Assembly: GCA_018398585.1 (NCBI GenBank)
Contig: JAGTTD010000008.1
Coordinates: 508,501 to 572,500, forward strand
Length of the DNA: 64,000 nt
Origin: Simmondsia chinensis
Taxonomy: Eukaryota > Streptophyta > Magnoliopsida > Caryophyllales > Simmondsiaceae
Direction of reading: 5' to 3'
Below, piece by piece: positions 22,149-32,900 of this stretch. Position numbers and translations under genes: made by a program. Each line of letters starts with the position of its first letter. Within the stretch, counting starts at the first letter, position 1. The notes under the pieces were generated by a model. The model was not told the DNA's origin, did not search any database, and saw nothing but the letters and a program-made list of their open reading frames with translations.

Positions 22149-22529
22149 CATCTTCATACTTCTCATTGCATGACTTATTGTCATTTAATGTCAGTATAAA
22201 TATGCATATGAGGAGTAGAAAGAGAGCAAGAAAAAATTGAGAAAGAAAGGAATTGAGAAATAAAAGAGATTGATTGAATTATTTGAATAGAAAAAAAATT
22301 TCTTTGATTTCTAAGTTTTGAAATAAAATACTTGTTATTTTTTTTAAAAATATATTTGAATTTGTATTTTTATTTTTATCTTTTTGAGTATAATATGTCC
22401 CTACTTTTATAACAAAATTCACCTAGTTTCCATTTTCTATTCTCATATTTGCTAATTACTGTTCCTATATTTTCATATAATAATAATAAAAATTATTATT
22501 GTCATATATATATATATATACCTACTCGA

Positions 22530-22645
22530 ACATAACCTCTTTTTAGGGTAACACCCTCAAAGAACAAGGTTGCGTACATCTTACCCCCACAAGCCCTGCC
22601 TCGACGGAAGCCCTCGTAACGCTGAAAAGGTGGTTGTTGTCGACG
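22530..22645 (+). mobile_element. RTE/SINE tail fragment
   Basis: CCTCTTTTTAGGGTAACACC, GGTTGCGTACATCTTACCCC and GGAAGCCCTCGTAACGCTGA followed by GGTTGTTGTCG. No 5S head. Confidence 0.55.
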
Positions 22646-22669
22646 TCGTCATATATATGTACCTAGGTT

Positions 22670-22875
22670 GCTTAGTGTTGAGGACTCCATATGTGAGTCT
22701 TGTAGAATCTTACATTGGAGTTCAGATAAAGAAGAAATCACTTTATAAGCATTGTGGGTCACCTATAGTCAATTGGTTTTAGGATGGAATCCCACTTGAG
22801 CTTATATATGAATTTCGTATGTTCCTACTCCGTGGGTCGAGCCTAAAGGCTCGGTGAAAATCTAACACTTAAAAA
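22670..22875 (+). repeat. LTR-like interspersed repeat
   Basis: From TGTTGAGGACTCCATATGTG to GAAAATCTAACA: GAATCTTACATTGGAGTTCA, CAATTGGTTTTAGGATGGAA, TTGAGCTTATATATGAATTT and GTGGGTCGAGCCTAAAGG. TG...CA ends and size suggest a solo LTR. Confidence 0.5.
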
Positions 22876-23029
22876 GGCTGCAATAAGAGCAAGACCACGA
22901 CTACCAAGGTTTTATTAAACCACGTTGGGTTTTTAAACTGCATCATATTGGCCTTGAAGTTGTAATATCAAGGAATCACCTTTTTCAAAAGTTTAAGATG
23001 GTCGGTCATGTAAATATAATACTAAATAT

Positions 23030-23710
23030 AGCCTACGGAATAACGTTTGTGGTGGTTTCGGCATGTTAGAAGGAGACCGACCACTGCTTTTGTCAGGAGA
23101 TGCGAACATCTATATACTAGGAACGAGAGGAAAGGGAGAGACATGCTAAAGTAGAGTTGGATGAAAACAATTCGATATCACCTCACACATGTAAATGTAA
23201 ATGAGGAGATGGCCTTAGATAAAGTTGAGTGGAGAGTTAGCATATGTGTACCAAAAAGGCCACCGACACACTATCGCCAGATCCTATTATAACTCCGAAG
23301 TTAAGCGTGTTTGGGTGAGAGTAGTACCAGGATAGGTGACCTCCTAGGAAATCCTCATCCTCATGTTGGGGGCACTGGGAAACAACCTCTCTTCAGATTA
23401 ACAACCTGAAGGGGGAAGGCTGCGTACATCCGCTCCCCTTCGACCCTGTGTAAGCGGGAGCCCTTGAGACACTGGGTATGTTCCTTTCATAGTGCCCCTA
23501 GGCTTATATGTGTTTTATTGCTTTATTGTTTTATTGATCTATTGTTGTCTTATGCTCTTTCTGTGTTGTTGTTGTTGTTATGCTTTCCAGGTTAAAGGTC
23601 CTCGAACACAGCCTCGCTTTAGGATAACACCCTGAAAGGGTAAGGCTATGTACTTCTCACCCCCAACACCTTGCATTGGCAGGAGTCCTTGAGGCACTGG
23701 TTTTGTTGTT
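23030..23710 (+). mobile_element. RTE-like LINE 3' fragment interrupted by a 5S-SINE
   Basis: At 23050-23240 the frame reads WFRHVRRRPTTAFVRR…, then a stop, then SWMKTIRYHLTHVNVN… and MALDKVEWRV. This is the C-terminal end of RTE-like LINE proteins also seen at 35372-36218 and 50490-51140. After the nested SINE (23251-23488) the LINE 3' UTR resumes (CATAGTGCCCCTAGGCTTAT aligns with the 50490 copy). It ends in the shared tail at about 23585-23705 (GAACACAGCCTCGC, GGCACTGGTTTTGTTGTT). It is broken and non-coding. Confidence 0.7.
23251..23488 (+). mobile_element. 5S-SINE subfamily A nested in LINE 3' UTR
   Basis: Begins CCAAAAAGGCCACCGACACA. The 5S A and C boxes are readable (CCGAAGTTAAGCGTGTTTGG, AGGATAGGTGACCTCCT). 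Then ACAACCTCTCTTCAGATTAA, AAGGCTGCGTACATCC and GACACTGGGTATGTTCCTTT. LINE-derived sequence lies on both sides. Confidence 0.85.
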
Positions 23711-23769
23711 AGTCATGCAAATACCAATTGTACTTGAAGCGTGAATATTACACATTATACTTTGTACTT

Positions 23770-23900
23770 ATATTAAGTTAATATTGAAAGTAGGGCTATT
23801 AGGATTCGAACTCGTGATCTCTTGATCAATAAAGCTACGATACCATGTCAAATAACTATTTTTTTCAAAAGCCTAAACTGGAGCGAAGGTTTAAGAATAA
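23770..23900 (-). mobile_element. Miniature LTR element fragment
   Basis: On the minus strand: terminal-repeat end …TGACA, PBS-like TGGTATCGTAGC, then GATCACGAGTTCGAATCCTA and TAGCCCTACTTTCAAT. One end only. Confidence 0.5.
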
Positions 23901-24289
23901 TTTTATAATAACACGTAACTCTTTATATTTCCTTAAATTTTGTGGTTTGTTTTTGACATATGAAAAATCAAAAATTATTTGAAAATTTTAGTTTTCAGTT
24001 GTTAACAAATAATTTTTCAATTTTCGACCAACGACACAAGAGAAGAAGAGCGAAGAGGAGGTGGCAGGTACAGGAGGAAGATAAATTACTAGTGTTAGGA
24101 TAATAATTAAAAATAATTATTTGTCTATTCCTCACAATTTTTAATTTTCACAAAAAAAATTAAAAAATAATTTTTCTTATTATTTATTTTGTTCTCTTGT
24201 TATTACACAAGCTAGGGAAAAAAAAATCAAAATAAAAAATAAGAAAATTATTTTCAACAAGTTTTCTATTTTCTCGAACTTAAAAAATA

Positions 24290-24430
24290 TTTTTTTTTTT
24301 TTTTTGGTAATGAGGGAATGGGTTGTCCCAGCTAATCCAGGCCCATGAGGAGGCCCACAATCTCTATAAGCAGGTCAGTCATGATATATCTTTGGCAAGA
24401 GTCAAACTTAAAAACTATAATAATACTTGT
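24290..24430 (-). mobile_element. Possible poly(A) SINE fragment
   Basis: A run of about 20 T (plus strand) is followed by GGTAATGAGGGAATGGGTTG and GGCCCATGAGGAGGCCCACA. On the minus strand this reads as a short body ending ATTACC-poly(A), like the tail of 22022-22148. Confidence 0.4.
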
Positions 24431-25689
24431 TTAAAACTTCATACGTGAGTAATATAAAATGTATCACAATAAAAATTATGAAAAAAATTTAATAAATAAG
24501 TCTAATTAGTTATATTCTATTTAAGAATAATTAATTTTAATATAAAGTTCACTTAAAAATATATATAAATTTTATATGTGGCCATCGACTCGATTTGGTG
24601 GAGCATAGACATGGGCCTGTGTAGAATACCTGTGGCCCAAAGAGAGGCTTTCCTATCAAATCTGCATTGTGTGAAGAACACTTATGGGCCAAGGTAGGCC
24701 CATTTAAAGGGTATACACTAGGCCCCACTTGGCCCATTTTTGGCCCATCTATACATTTATTAAACTTATTTTAGCCTTCTAAAATCTTGAGATTGGCCCT
24801 GATTGCTAGGAGGAAGAGATATGCTTTAGGTTGCATTTAGTTCAGCTTTTTAACAGTTTAAAGTTATAAAAAAAGCTCTAATTGACTGTAAGACTTTACA
24901 TTTGGTTGGCAGGAAATATTTTTTTTTATGTCTTTTTTGTAGCTTAAATAGAAAGATGAAAAAACTATTTTATAACTAAATAGAAAAAATACAAAATTGG
25001 ATATTTTTTATAGCTTATTTCAGAAAAATATTTTAAAAATATTATATTAACATTTAATCTTTACCACCATGACCTACTTTTATTTGTTATCATCACTCCC
25101 ACTAACCACCACATCTTTTATGGTCATGGGTCACTATACTAACAATTTTTCACTACCATAACCAATTATTATCATGATTCTCTATTACCTACTATTATTA
25201 GTTAATTTATATTATTAAATTATTTTTGTGATTATAGTAGATAAGTTACTTTTATAAACTTTTATCAGAACATTTTATTCAGTAAAAAAAGGTCTTTCTG
25301 CATTGCACAATGGAATACTTCACTATAAAAATATACAAATCTTAAATGGACAGATCTTATTAAAACAAATAAGCTGAAAAAAGATAAGATGAAATAAGTT
25401 GAACCAAACACACCTTTAGCATGCATGTTTGCGAGCACAACTCTTTTTAGGTAAGTGGGATTCAAACAATTTGAATCTCGAACCTTTCATTTTAAACTCT
25501 CGACGAGTTCATTAGTACCCACATGTAGCAATTTAGGGGCTGTTTGACCAAGTTGTGAAAAAGATACATTTGCATGAACACATTTCGTAGAAAACTTTTG
25601 TAACAAACATTTTCAATCTCGAAAATTTTTAATTTTTATGTTTATGTATATTTTAACGTTCTCTCTCTCTAATGTTCTCTGGCATTTTT
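24431..25689. other. Intergenic, AT-rich
   Basis: No gene recognised. GGTTGCATTTAGTTCAGC near 24830 and GAACCAAACACACC near 25400 are loosely inverted, as in TTGGTT-ended MITEs, but the interior was not resolved. Confidence 0.4.
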
Positions 25690-26269
25690 AACGTTCGCTG
25701 ACACACCCCCCTTTCGCTGACACCCCTCGTCGGCAACCTCGTCGACTCACCCACCGGGACACCTCCACCGCCAACGACCCCACCTAGACAGCGAAGACCC
25801 AACGCCGGTCACCGCGTCGCACCATACCCACCCATCCACACCACCCGCCCTCGAACCCCACCACCACCATCTACACCCCCTCCGACCTCGAACCCCATCA
25901 CCACCTCGCCTCACAGACCTCGAACCCCACCACCACCTCGCCTCACCCACGCAATCGCCATCTCGAACACCACCGCCATCTTGCCTCACCCATGCACTCA
26001 CCATCTAGCCCACCCCACAACCACCACCCCCCCCCACCCCCCCCCCCCCCCCCCCCCCCCCAACCTCAGGTCATAATCCCGACTAGACGCCGGCACCACC
26101 ACCACCGCTACCCACACCCCAACCCAGCCCACCACACCCCACCACGGCCCATCACCACCACCACATCGCACCTCACCTGCCTCACCACCACCACCAGCCC
26201 CTCATCTCCACCGCCAATACTACAAAGCCAGCAGCCCGCAACCGACAACCAAGAGAGGGCCCAAGTCTC
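25690..26269. repeat. CCACC-rich low-complexity block
   Basis: Highly cytosine-rich with repeated CTCGAACCCCACCACCACC and CTCGCCTCACCCA words, plus a C run of about 20 at 26039-26060. Both strands are open for long distances from composition alone. The block leads straight into an RTE tail at 26270, so it may belong to a rearranged retroelement. Confidence 0.5.
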
Positions 26270-26420
26270 ATGCTCTACGCTGCGGACCGGCTTCTCAGGT
26301 TGGGGGTCCTCAGAAACAACCTCTCTTCAGGGTAGCCCCTGAATGGGGAAGCCTGCGTACATCCGTCCCCCCAGACTCTGCTTATGCGGGAGTCCTTGGA
26401 GGCACTGGGTTTGTTGTTGT
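26270..26420 (+). mobile_element. RTE-type LINE 3' end / SINE tail
   Basis: GCTGCGGACCGGCTTCTCAG, GGGGGTCCTCAGAAACAACC, TGCGTACATCCGTCC, GCACTGGGTTTGTTGTTGTT. It has the LINE-type upstream block and a (TTG)n tail, with no 5S head. Confidence 0.65.
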
Positions 26421-26689
26421 TGTTTACGTATATTTTAAAAGAAAAAAAAACTATTTTTTTCTATTTTAACTTGAAAGTAGAAAAATAGTTTCTATTTTTA
26501 TTTAAAAATAATTTTATTTCCAAGTCAAACACCCGCAAATGTGAAAAAGTTCTTTTTCTTAAAAAAAATTTATTTTTCTGAGAAAAAAACTTAGCCAAAC
26601 AGACAATTGTACCGAATTGTAAAATGCTGAAATACATACTTTTTCAATAAATACTAGGTATTCGGTTAAAGGACAAATGAGCCTACACA

Positions 26690-26850
26690 AGATGAGCTAA
26701 GTTCAAGCTCAATTAAATCGAGCCAAGCCAAGCCAAGCCAAGCATGACGGGTGTGGCAAGCATCAGATGGAGCATGTGTTGAGCTAAATATTGATGAATT
26801 AAGCCTCGAATAGCTTAGATTCAGCTCATTTATCCACATTGAGTTTTTTT
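26690..26850. mobile_element. hAT-type GAGCTCG element, partial
   Basis: GATGAGCTAAGTTCAAGCTC, GAGCCAAGCCAAGCCAAGCC and TTCAGCTCATTTATCC. Termini not resolved. Confidence 0.4.
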
Positions 26851-27951
26851 TACCTCTGTTCTGTAAAATTTGTTTGGATCTTTCCTTCTCTTTTCAAAGC
26901 TTATATTTGCAATAATTAGTTTTTGTTTATAAAAATTTATAGCAAATACTATTAACAATTTTACCATAATAATAATAACCATATAAATTACTTCATAATA
27001 TGATTACATATATAAATTGGGTGATATTATTAACATAATAAAATTATTATTATTAGAGTAAGATCGTAATTTTTAAAGCAATTTTATTATTTTTATTATT
27101 TATAAGTTATATTATTTTATTAATAATAACAAATCCAGACAAGACGATTGACAACGTGAATCATGAGAAAATGATGAAGGTTAATGATTGATGTCATTGT
27201 AATAATAATATTAATAATAATTAATTAACGTATGGTACTGGTTTATGGAATATCTGTCATCAAGAAAAAAAAATAAAAATTAATGATATGCACACATAAG
27301 TCAACAAAGTATAATTACGTTAATAATTTTTTAAGATCTCGTTTGGTTGTCCAATGAATTAAATTCTTGTGACAAGTTGTGTTATTTGAAAATTTAGTTT
27401 ATTTGTCAACTTTTTGGGAAGTAGATAAAAGATATTTAGTTGTCAGGATGGAAATAGAACATTTCTTATGTGAGTTAGTTAAAAATAAAGAAAATATAAT
27501 TTACTTAGGGAAGACTGGGTAAGTTACTTTCTATGTTTTGAAATAATTAAAAATTATTTAGCAATTTTTTACTCTTTGCCAATCAAATAAGAATCTAAAT
27601 CTATATTTTTTATAAATTTTTACTTTCTGTATATCAAATTAGGTTGGAGCACCCAATTACCTTATGACACGTGTATCATTCTAGAAATTAAGCTTGATAC
27701 ATTGCTTGGTAACGTGAAGCACGTTGCATCAGCCACGAAAGCCTACTTCAAGCAAATTAAAATTACTGTCAGATAAAATTATTACCGTTAAAATAAAATT
27801 ATAGTTTTTAAAGTAAATTTGTGACTGTTGCTATTCATGAGATACATAATTGTTATAATAATAATAATTTTTGCTCAAACTGTAATAGCTCCCTTTTTTT
27901 TTTTATTCATTTTAATTATTTATCAAAGTTGGGTGCTTTTCATTAGTCTGC
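26851..27951. other. Intergenic, AT-rich
   Basis: No gene seen. AT-rich with many ATTATTATT runs. Confidence 0.5.
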
Positions 27952-28235
27952 AAGTTTTGGATAATGCTGCGATTATTGTGGTAGAAGCAGTTGCGATTAG
28001 GGACGCTCTTTTTAATGCTCTGCAACTGGGCACAAGCATTATTCTAGAAGGGGATAATGAGGTAGTCATCAAGGCCATTAGCAGATCGTATTCGGTTCCA
28101 GTAGACGTTACTACTATTGTAGATGAGATTAATCACTTAAACGCTCAATATAATCATGCCTCTTTCAAGCACTGATATACAGAAGCAAATAGATAGGCAA
28201 ATTTGTTAGCAAATGTTGGTCACGAGGGTTCTGAC
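27952..28235 (+). pseudogene. LINE RNase H-like domain fragment
   Basis: The translation contains VVEAVAIRDALFNALQLGTS, IILEGDNEVVIKAI, IVDEINHLNAQYNHASFKH and, after a stop, YTEANR, another stop, then ANLLANVGHEG. This matches the plant RVT_3-type RNase H domain found at the C-terminus of LINE ORF2 (EGDN catalytic region, H…EANR…AN motif). Two in-frame stops and the absence of reverse transcriptase upstream mark it as a relic. Which LINE clade it belongs to cannot be told. Confidence 0.7.
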
Positions 28236-28784
28236 ATTATATTGCGGTTTTTTTTCTTTCACACGGGGATGTCCTCCTCCTCCTTTCTCGTATTGATACC
28301 TTAGGCATCCATATGAAAAACGGTTATTTAAAGGGTCTGTCTTTACCATTTAAAAATATATATACGATTTTTCACCATTTCGAGGTTGGCCGAGGCTTAA
28401 AGCAACTCAAATACTCACCTAATACCTAAATTTTTTGAACGACCCTCGTTGAAAATTAATTATAGGCCTATTTATGTCTTTAGTCATGGTAATCTGTATA
28501 ATGTGTTAATTTAGTTTGTGAACTTTTGATTATATTAATTTAGTCCTGTATAATTAAAATTGCTCCTATCAAAACCAACATTTAAAATTAGATTAATTCT
28601 TGATCTAAGTTAAAAATAAGTGCATAATTTATTTATATCACGTATTATGTTACCATCATCTGTTGAAAATAAACTTAACATTAAAAAAATATAGCACATT
28701 TATTTTTAATAATTGCACCTTATCCTTACACAAGCAAAAATAAAAATAAGAATAACAAAGTAAGAGTAATGTTATTTATTTTTA
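28236..28784. other. Intergenic, nothing recognised
   Basis: AT-rich sequence without gene or clear repeat. Confidence 0.5.
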
Positions 28785-28985
28785 TTTTTTTTGTTAAGGA
28801 GAAATCCAGTTATCTGGTAAATTTTGATTCATGCAGCGATCTACAAACCATATGAGCCAGTTAAGTCAGTGATTTCTTAGGGAGAGTTCGAGGAGGGAAT
28901 CAAACTCCAAACCTTTTGGTCTAAAACAGTATTCTATCCTCTCATTTGTCTCCTATCACTAAGGCAAGGCCTTGGTGGGTAAAAG
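28785..28985 (-). mobile_element. tRNA-derived poly(A) SINE, probable
   Basis: On the minus strand: head CCTTGCCTTAGTGATAGGAG, B-box-like GGAGTTTGATTCCC, a body with GTTTGTAGATCGCTGCATGA, then CTCCTTAACAAAAAAAATAA as an A-rich tail. Flanks are similar but not convincingly duplicated. Confidence 0.5.
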
Positions 28986-29084
28986 TGACATTATTATTAA
29001 AACAAGATTATAGCTTTTAAAATAATTTTGTGACTACCATTACTAGTAAGTTACAATATTAATTTGACAATAATAATTTTTAAG

Positions 29085-29550
29085 GTTATTTATATTTTAG
29101 TATCATGACGTGTTTAGAAATAATGAAAAGGATCGATGACCTTTTTGAATTATTAAAAATGCCTCTAATTTGTTGTCATAATAGTAAAAATACCCCTAAG
29201 CTTTTGTCATATTAATAATACAACATGATAATATCATTTTAAGTCGACAACGCTGGCATAGCAACTGCGATTTTATTTATAATACATTAAAATAACAAAA
29301 TTACTCTATAATAACTATATTTTGAAACAAATTATGCGAAAATAGATAGCTTTTATATAATATAACATATCGAATTTCATTCTTATAAAGTAAGAATAAA
29401 TATATTGAAGCATACTTTAAGTCATCACACTTTTGAGGGGCCTTTTTATCAATATAATAAAAACTTATAAGCTTTTTAATAATTTTAAAATATCAAAAAA
29501 AAATTTATTAATCTTAAAAATATTAAAATATTAAAATATAAATACTCTAA
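29085..29550 (+). mobile_element. MITE, same family as 40516-41054
   Basis: Begins AGGTTATTTATATTTTAGTA, includes CCTTTTTGAATTATTAAAAA and GGGGCCTTTTTATCAATATA, and ends with ACTAAAATATA-like sequence. Diverged but collinear with the 40516 copy. It lies just upstream of the membrane-protein gene promoter. Confidence 0.6.
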
Positions 29551-29630
29551 TTTTTATGCCGATAATAACACTGAAAAGGATAAGCTCCTTCCCCATTCAC
29601 TGCCACCTCCGATTCTCTCTCTTCTGATCG

Positions 29631-29637
29631 TATATAA
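29631..29637 (+). promoter_or_regulatory. Probable TATA box of the two-span membrane protein gene
   Basis: TATATAA lies about 275 bp upstream of the start codon, in a stretch that turns from AT-rich to CT-rich leader-like sequence (TTTCTCCAATC, TTTTTCTCTG). Position fits, but no transcript evidence is available. Confidence 0.5.
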
Positions 29638-29908
29638 ACTCCGCTTCACCGCCGCGTTTACCCCTTAATTTTATTTTCATTTTCTCCAATCTGAACTCAC
29701 GACGTGTACTGTCTCGATTCAATCACCGTTTTCATCCAAACATTATCCAATTTCCTCTTTTTTAGCGATCTCATCCAGTTTTGAATTTCAATTCCCTTTT
29801 TTTCTCTGTAAAAATCGGTTCTTTTTGCCCAAATTTGGCTTCTAGGGTTTCCGATTTGGTTTCCTGATCACGAATTTTTGTTTAATTTTGTTGTACAAAT
29901 CGAGGATA

Positions 29909-32900
29909 ATGAGAAGGCAGCAAGATCAGCAATCTAGGGTTTTCTACGAGCTTTCTTCGTTGCTACTTAATATTATACGGTCACCGCCATCGTCGATCCA
30001 TTTCTCCGATGATATGCCGCCGGTATTGTTTGGTTCAAATCATATTTTTATAGTTTTAGGTCTTGTTTGATTAACGTATTCCTACGGAAAGTTGAATTTC
30101 TCGGGAATTTATCTCCTTTAGAGTATGTACAAAGTATTGGGTTGACCTGACGGGAAATAGAACTTTCTAAATGGGGTTAGGTAAGAACAAAAAAATTAGA
30201 AATTACTTGAAGTTAGGTAAGTTATTTACTGCATTCTAAAAAATTCGAAAATTGCTAAGAAATTTTTTTCCACATTTTGCTAGTATGTGGTAACCAAACA
30301 AAAGGGCAAATATCCATTTTCCATGAATTTTGATTGCTTGCTTTTACTTTCTGGTATCCAAGGCATTGTTTGGTTAGCATATGAATTAAATTTTAGTGGA
30401 AAGTTGTATTTTCTAAAAATTTAATTTGACAAAGTATTGTATTGTCATATGGGAAATGAAAATGCCTAGATGAGGCTAAGTAAAAGGAAGGAATTAAAAC
30501 TTATCTAGGGGTTAGATAAGTTACTTCTTGCGTTTAAAGGAATTGAAAGTTGGTGAGAAATTTCCACTTTCTACGTGTTTTTAGGCAAACCACTTTCTAC
30601 GAATTTCAATTTCCTGCATTTACTTCACGATAATCAAACAAAGCCTTAGTTTGTTTTTGATGATTCTAAGATAAAAAAGAAAAAGAAAAGAAAATAGGCA
30701 AAAACAAAAAAAACCCATAAAAAGGGTACAAGAGATGGGGTGATGGAGGTTCAGAAAGTCAGAAAAGAACATCGATGGAGCAAGGGATGAGAGCACAGCC
30801 AGGTTTTAACATGAAACAGGAAAATAAAAGAAATGCAATAGAAGTTGTATGTTTTTATTTCATTAAATGCTTGAACTTCGCAGAGGGAAGAAAATGGATG
30901 TTCTTTTAGCAAAATAGGGGAGGGGCACGGTTAAACAGTGAGAGAGGAGAAGAGGAAGAGATTGGAGAGAACAATTGTGCGAGATTGTTTTTAGTGTGGG
31001 ATTTTGGGGTATATTGGGTTTGGTTAAATTAATATATTGTAATCCAAAATTTTAATAATGAGAGTTTGATATCCGATTGGGTTCATGGTAGAGGATTTCC
31101 ATGTAAAAGTGGCTGTGTTGTTTGTGTTTGATTTTTTTTTTTTTTCATCTTGTGCTTGATTGTGTGATTTTTCCTAACAGGTACCGGTGATGTCTCCAGC
31201 GGCAGCTTCGTCTTCGGGTCGACAACGGGCGGTGGCGGCAGCTGTGCCGCCAATAACGCCAGCGGGGTTTGCGTCGCTGATGTTGGGGGTCTCGTTGGCC
31301 TTGATGTTGTGCGGTTCCGTAACTTTCTTCATTGGATTTATGCTGTTTCCATGGGTGATCGGGTTGGTTATGGTGTTCTACTTTGTTGGTTTTGTTTCGA
31401 GCCTCTCACTTCTTGGAAGATCAATAATTTGTTATGCTACGTCTTCGAATTCCTCTCCTCCTTCCCCTCGGAAGGATATTCCGGGTATTGCAGTTTTACT
31501 TCTGATCTCAATCTTTTTGAGCTTTTTGTTTGATTTGATTTGTAGAAGATGTTCATAATTATGTTTATTGAATTGATTCGCTGTTTGGTTGCTTTTTTCT
31601 TGATCGGTTTGGTGTTTCTTGATTTTGTCTGAGTTTTTCCTCGTTGTTCTCCTTTTTCGGGATTTGTTCACTACTATTTTCGCATGCTGGTACCATCTTA
31701 ACGACATTTAGTCATATTAACTTGTTAAGTACATCATCTCTCTAGGTATTGTTATGTTTACGTGAAAGCCCTGTGTGAGCTATCCTTCCATGATTATTTG
31801 TTAAAAGACTGATAATCCGTTGCCTAACTTTGATCTCAGTATTCTGTTCTCATCATGTTCTGGCTTTTGTTCAGTGTGCTCGTTTTTGCAATGAACAGGT
31901 CTGTCAATTCGTGCAAGAGCGTGGTTTTTCATTTAATACCCAATTAGATTCACGAGGTATAGATTTTCGATGTCTGATAACAACTATCTTGGCTTGTGTC
32001 TAATTACCTTTTTGGACGTGAAGGAACATAAATGCCCTTCTGTCTCTCCCCTGGTTTCATGTGGAAGACCGAGTATTGCTTGATACTCCTCTATTTAACA
32101 TTGAGTTGATTCCCCTTTTCGTATAAGATGGACTGGGTTTGTGTTGTGCAGATGTTTCTGTGCGTAATGGGTCGGTGGCCTATGCTGAACTTGAAAGGAA
32201 GTTGTTGGGCAAAGGGTTCTTCTACTGAAGTTAGGGTTGGTGGGAAGAGAATGTAGATTGCTGTAGGAAAGAGGGATTCAATCACCTCCCAGTTCCTTGA
32301 AGATTGTCTTAGTTGGAATTGAAAAACAAGGATGATATAGTAGCTATTCTGATGGAATGATAAATAAACTATGTTATGTTGTGTCTCAAATTTATGTATT
32401 AATTCAAAAACGAAGCTTTGTGATGATATTGGAGGGTTCAAAGGACTCGCTGGGGAAAATAAGGGGTTTTTGGGATATATATTATATAGGCATATGAGTG
32501 ACACCAGTGTATCCTTCCCTTTCATTTAACAGTAGATTGCTTTGTCCTCGGCTCGTAATATTTCTCTCAATTTGAGGGTTTCCCGTATGAATCTCTTTAC
32601 TATTGTTTTGCTTTTCTCTTTTTCTCTCCTCAATTTATTTCAAATATGTTCTTTCGCATCTAAATCAAATCCAGTTTTTAGGTATTTGTCTAACAAATTG
32701 GAAACAAAATCCAAGCTTTTGTGATCTTTGTTTATAGTAACCGCAGAAAACTCTTTCCACCACCTTTGTTCTACTTTTTTATTTCAACTTTCTTATTTGC
32801 TATAGTCAAACGAGTTGATACTAGCAATCTACTTTGTTTAAAGTGGTTGCATCACTTTCTCCTCAATGAAGTATCTCAGATTGAACCTTGTAAGAAATAA

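Noticed and set aside
25747..26342. Long open frames on both strands
   Set aside because: Caused by CCACC low-complexity composition; no domain, and the right end overlaps a retroelement tail.
31875..32228. Two in-phase exon-like segments in intron 2 of the membrane-protein gene
   Set aside because: They join across GT/AG with an open frame (…QERGFSFNTQLDSR|DVSVRNGSVAYAEL…), but there is no phase-compatible upstream donor, another frame is equally open, and the family is not recognised. Probably chance; RNA-seq would settle it.
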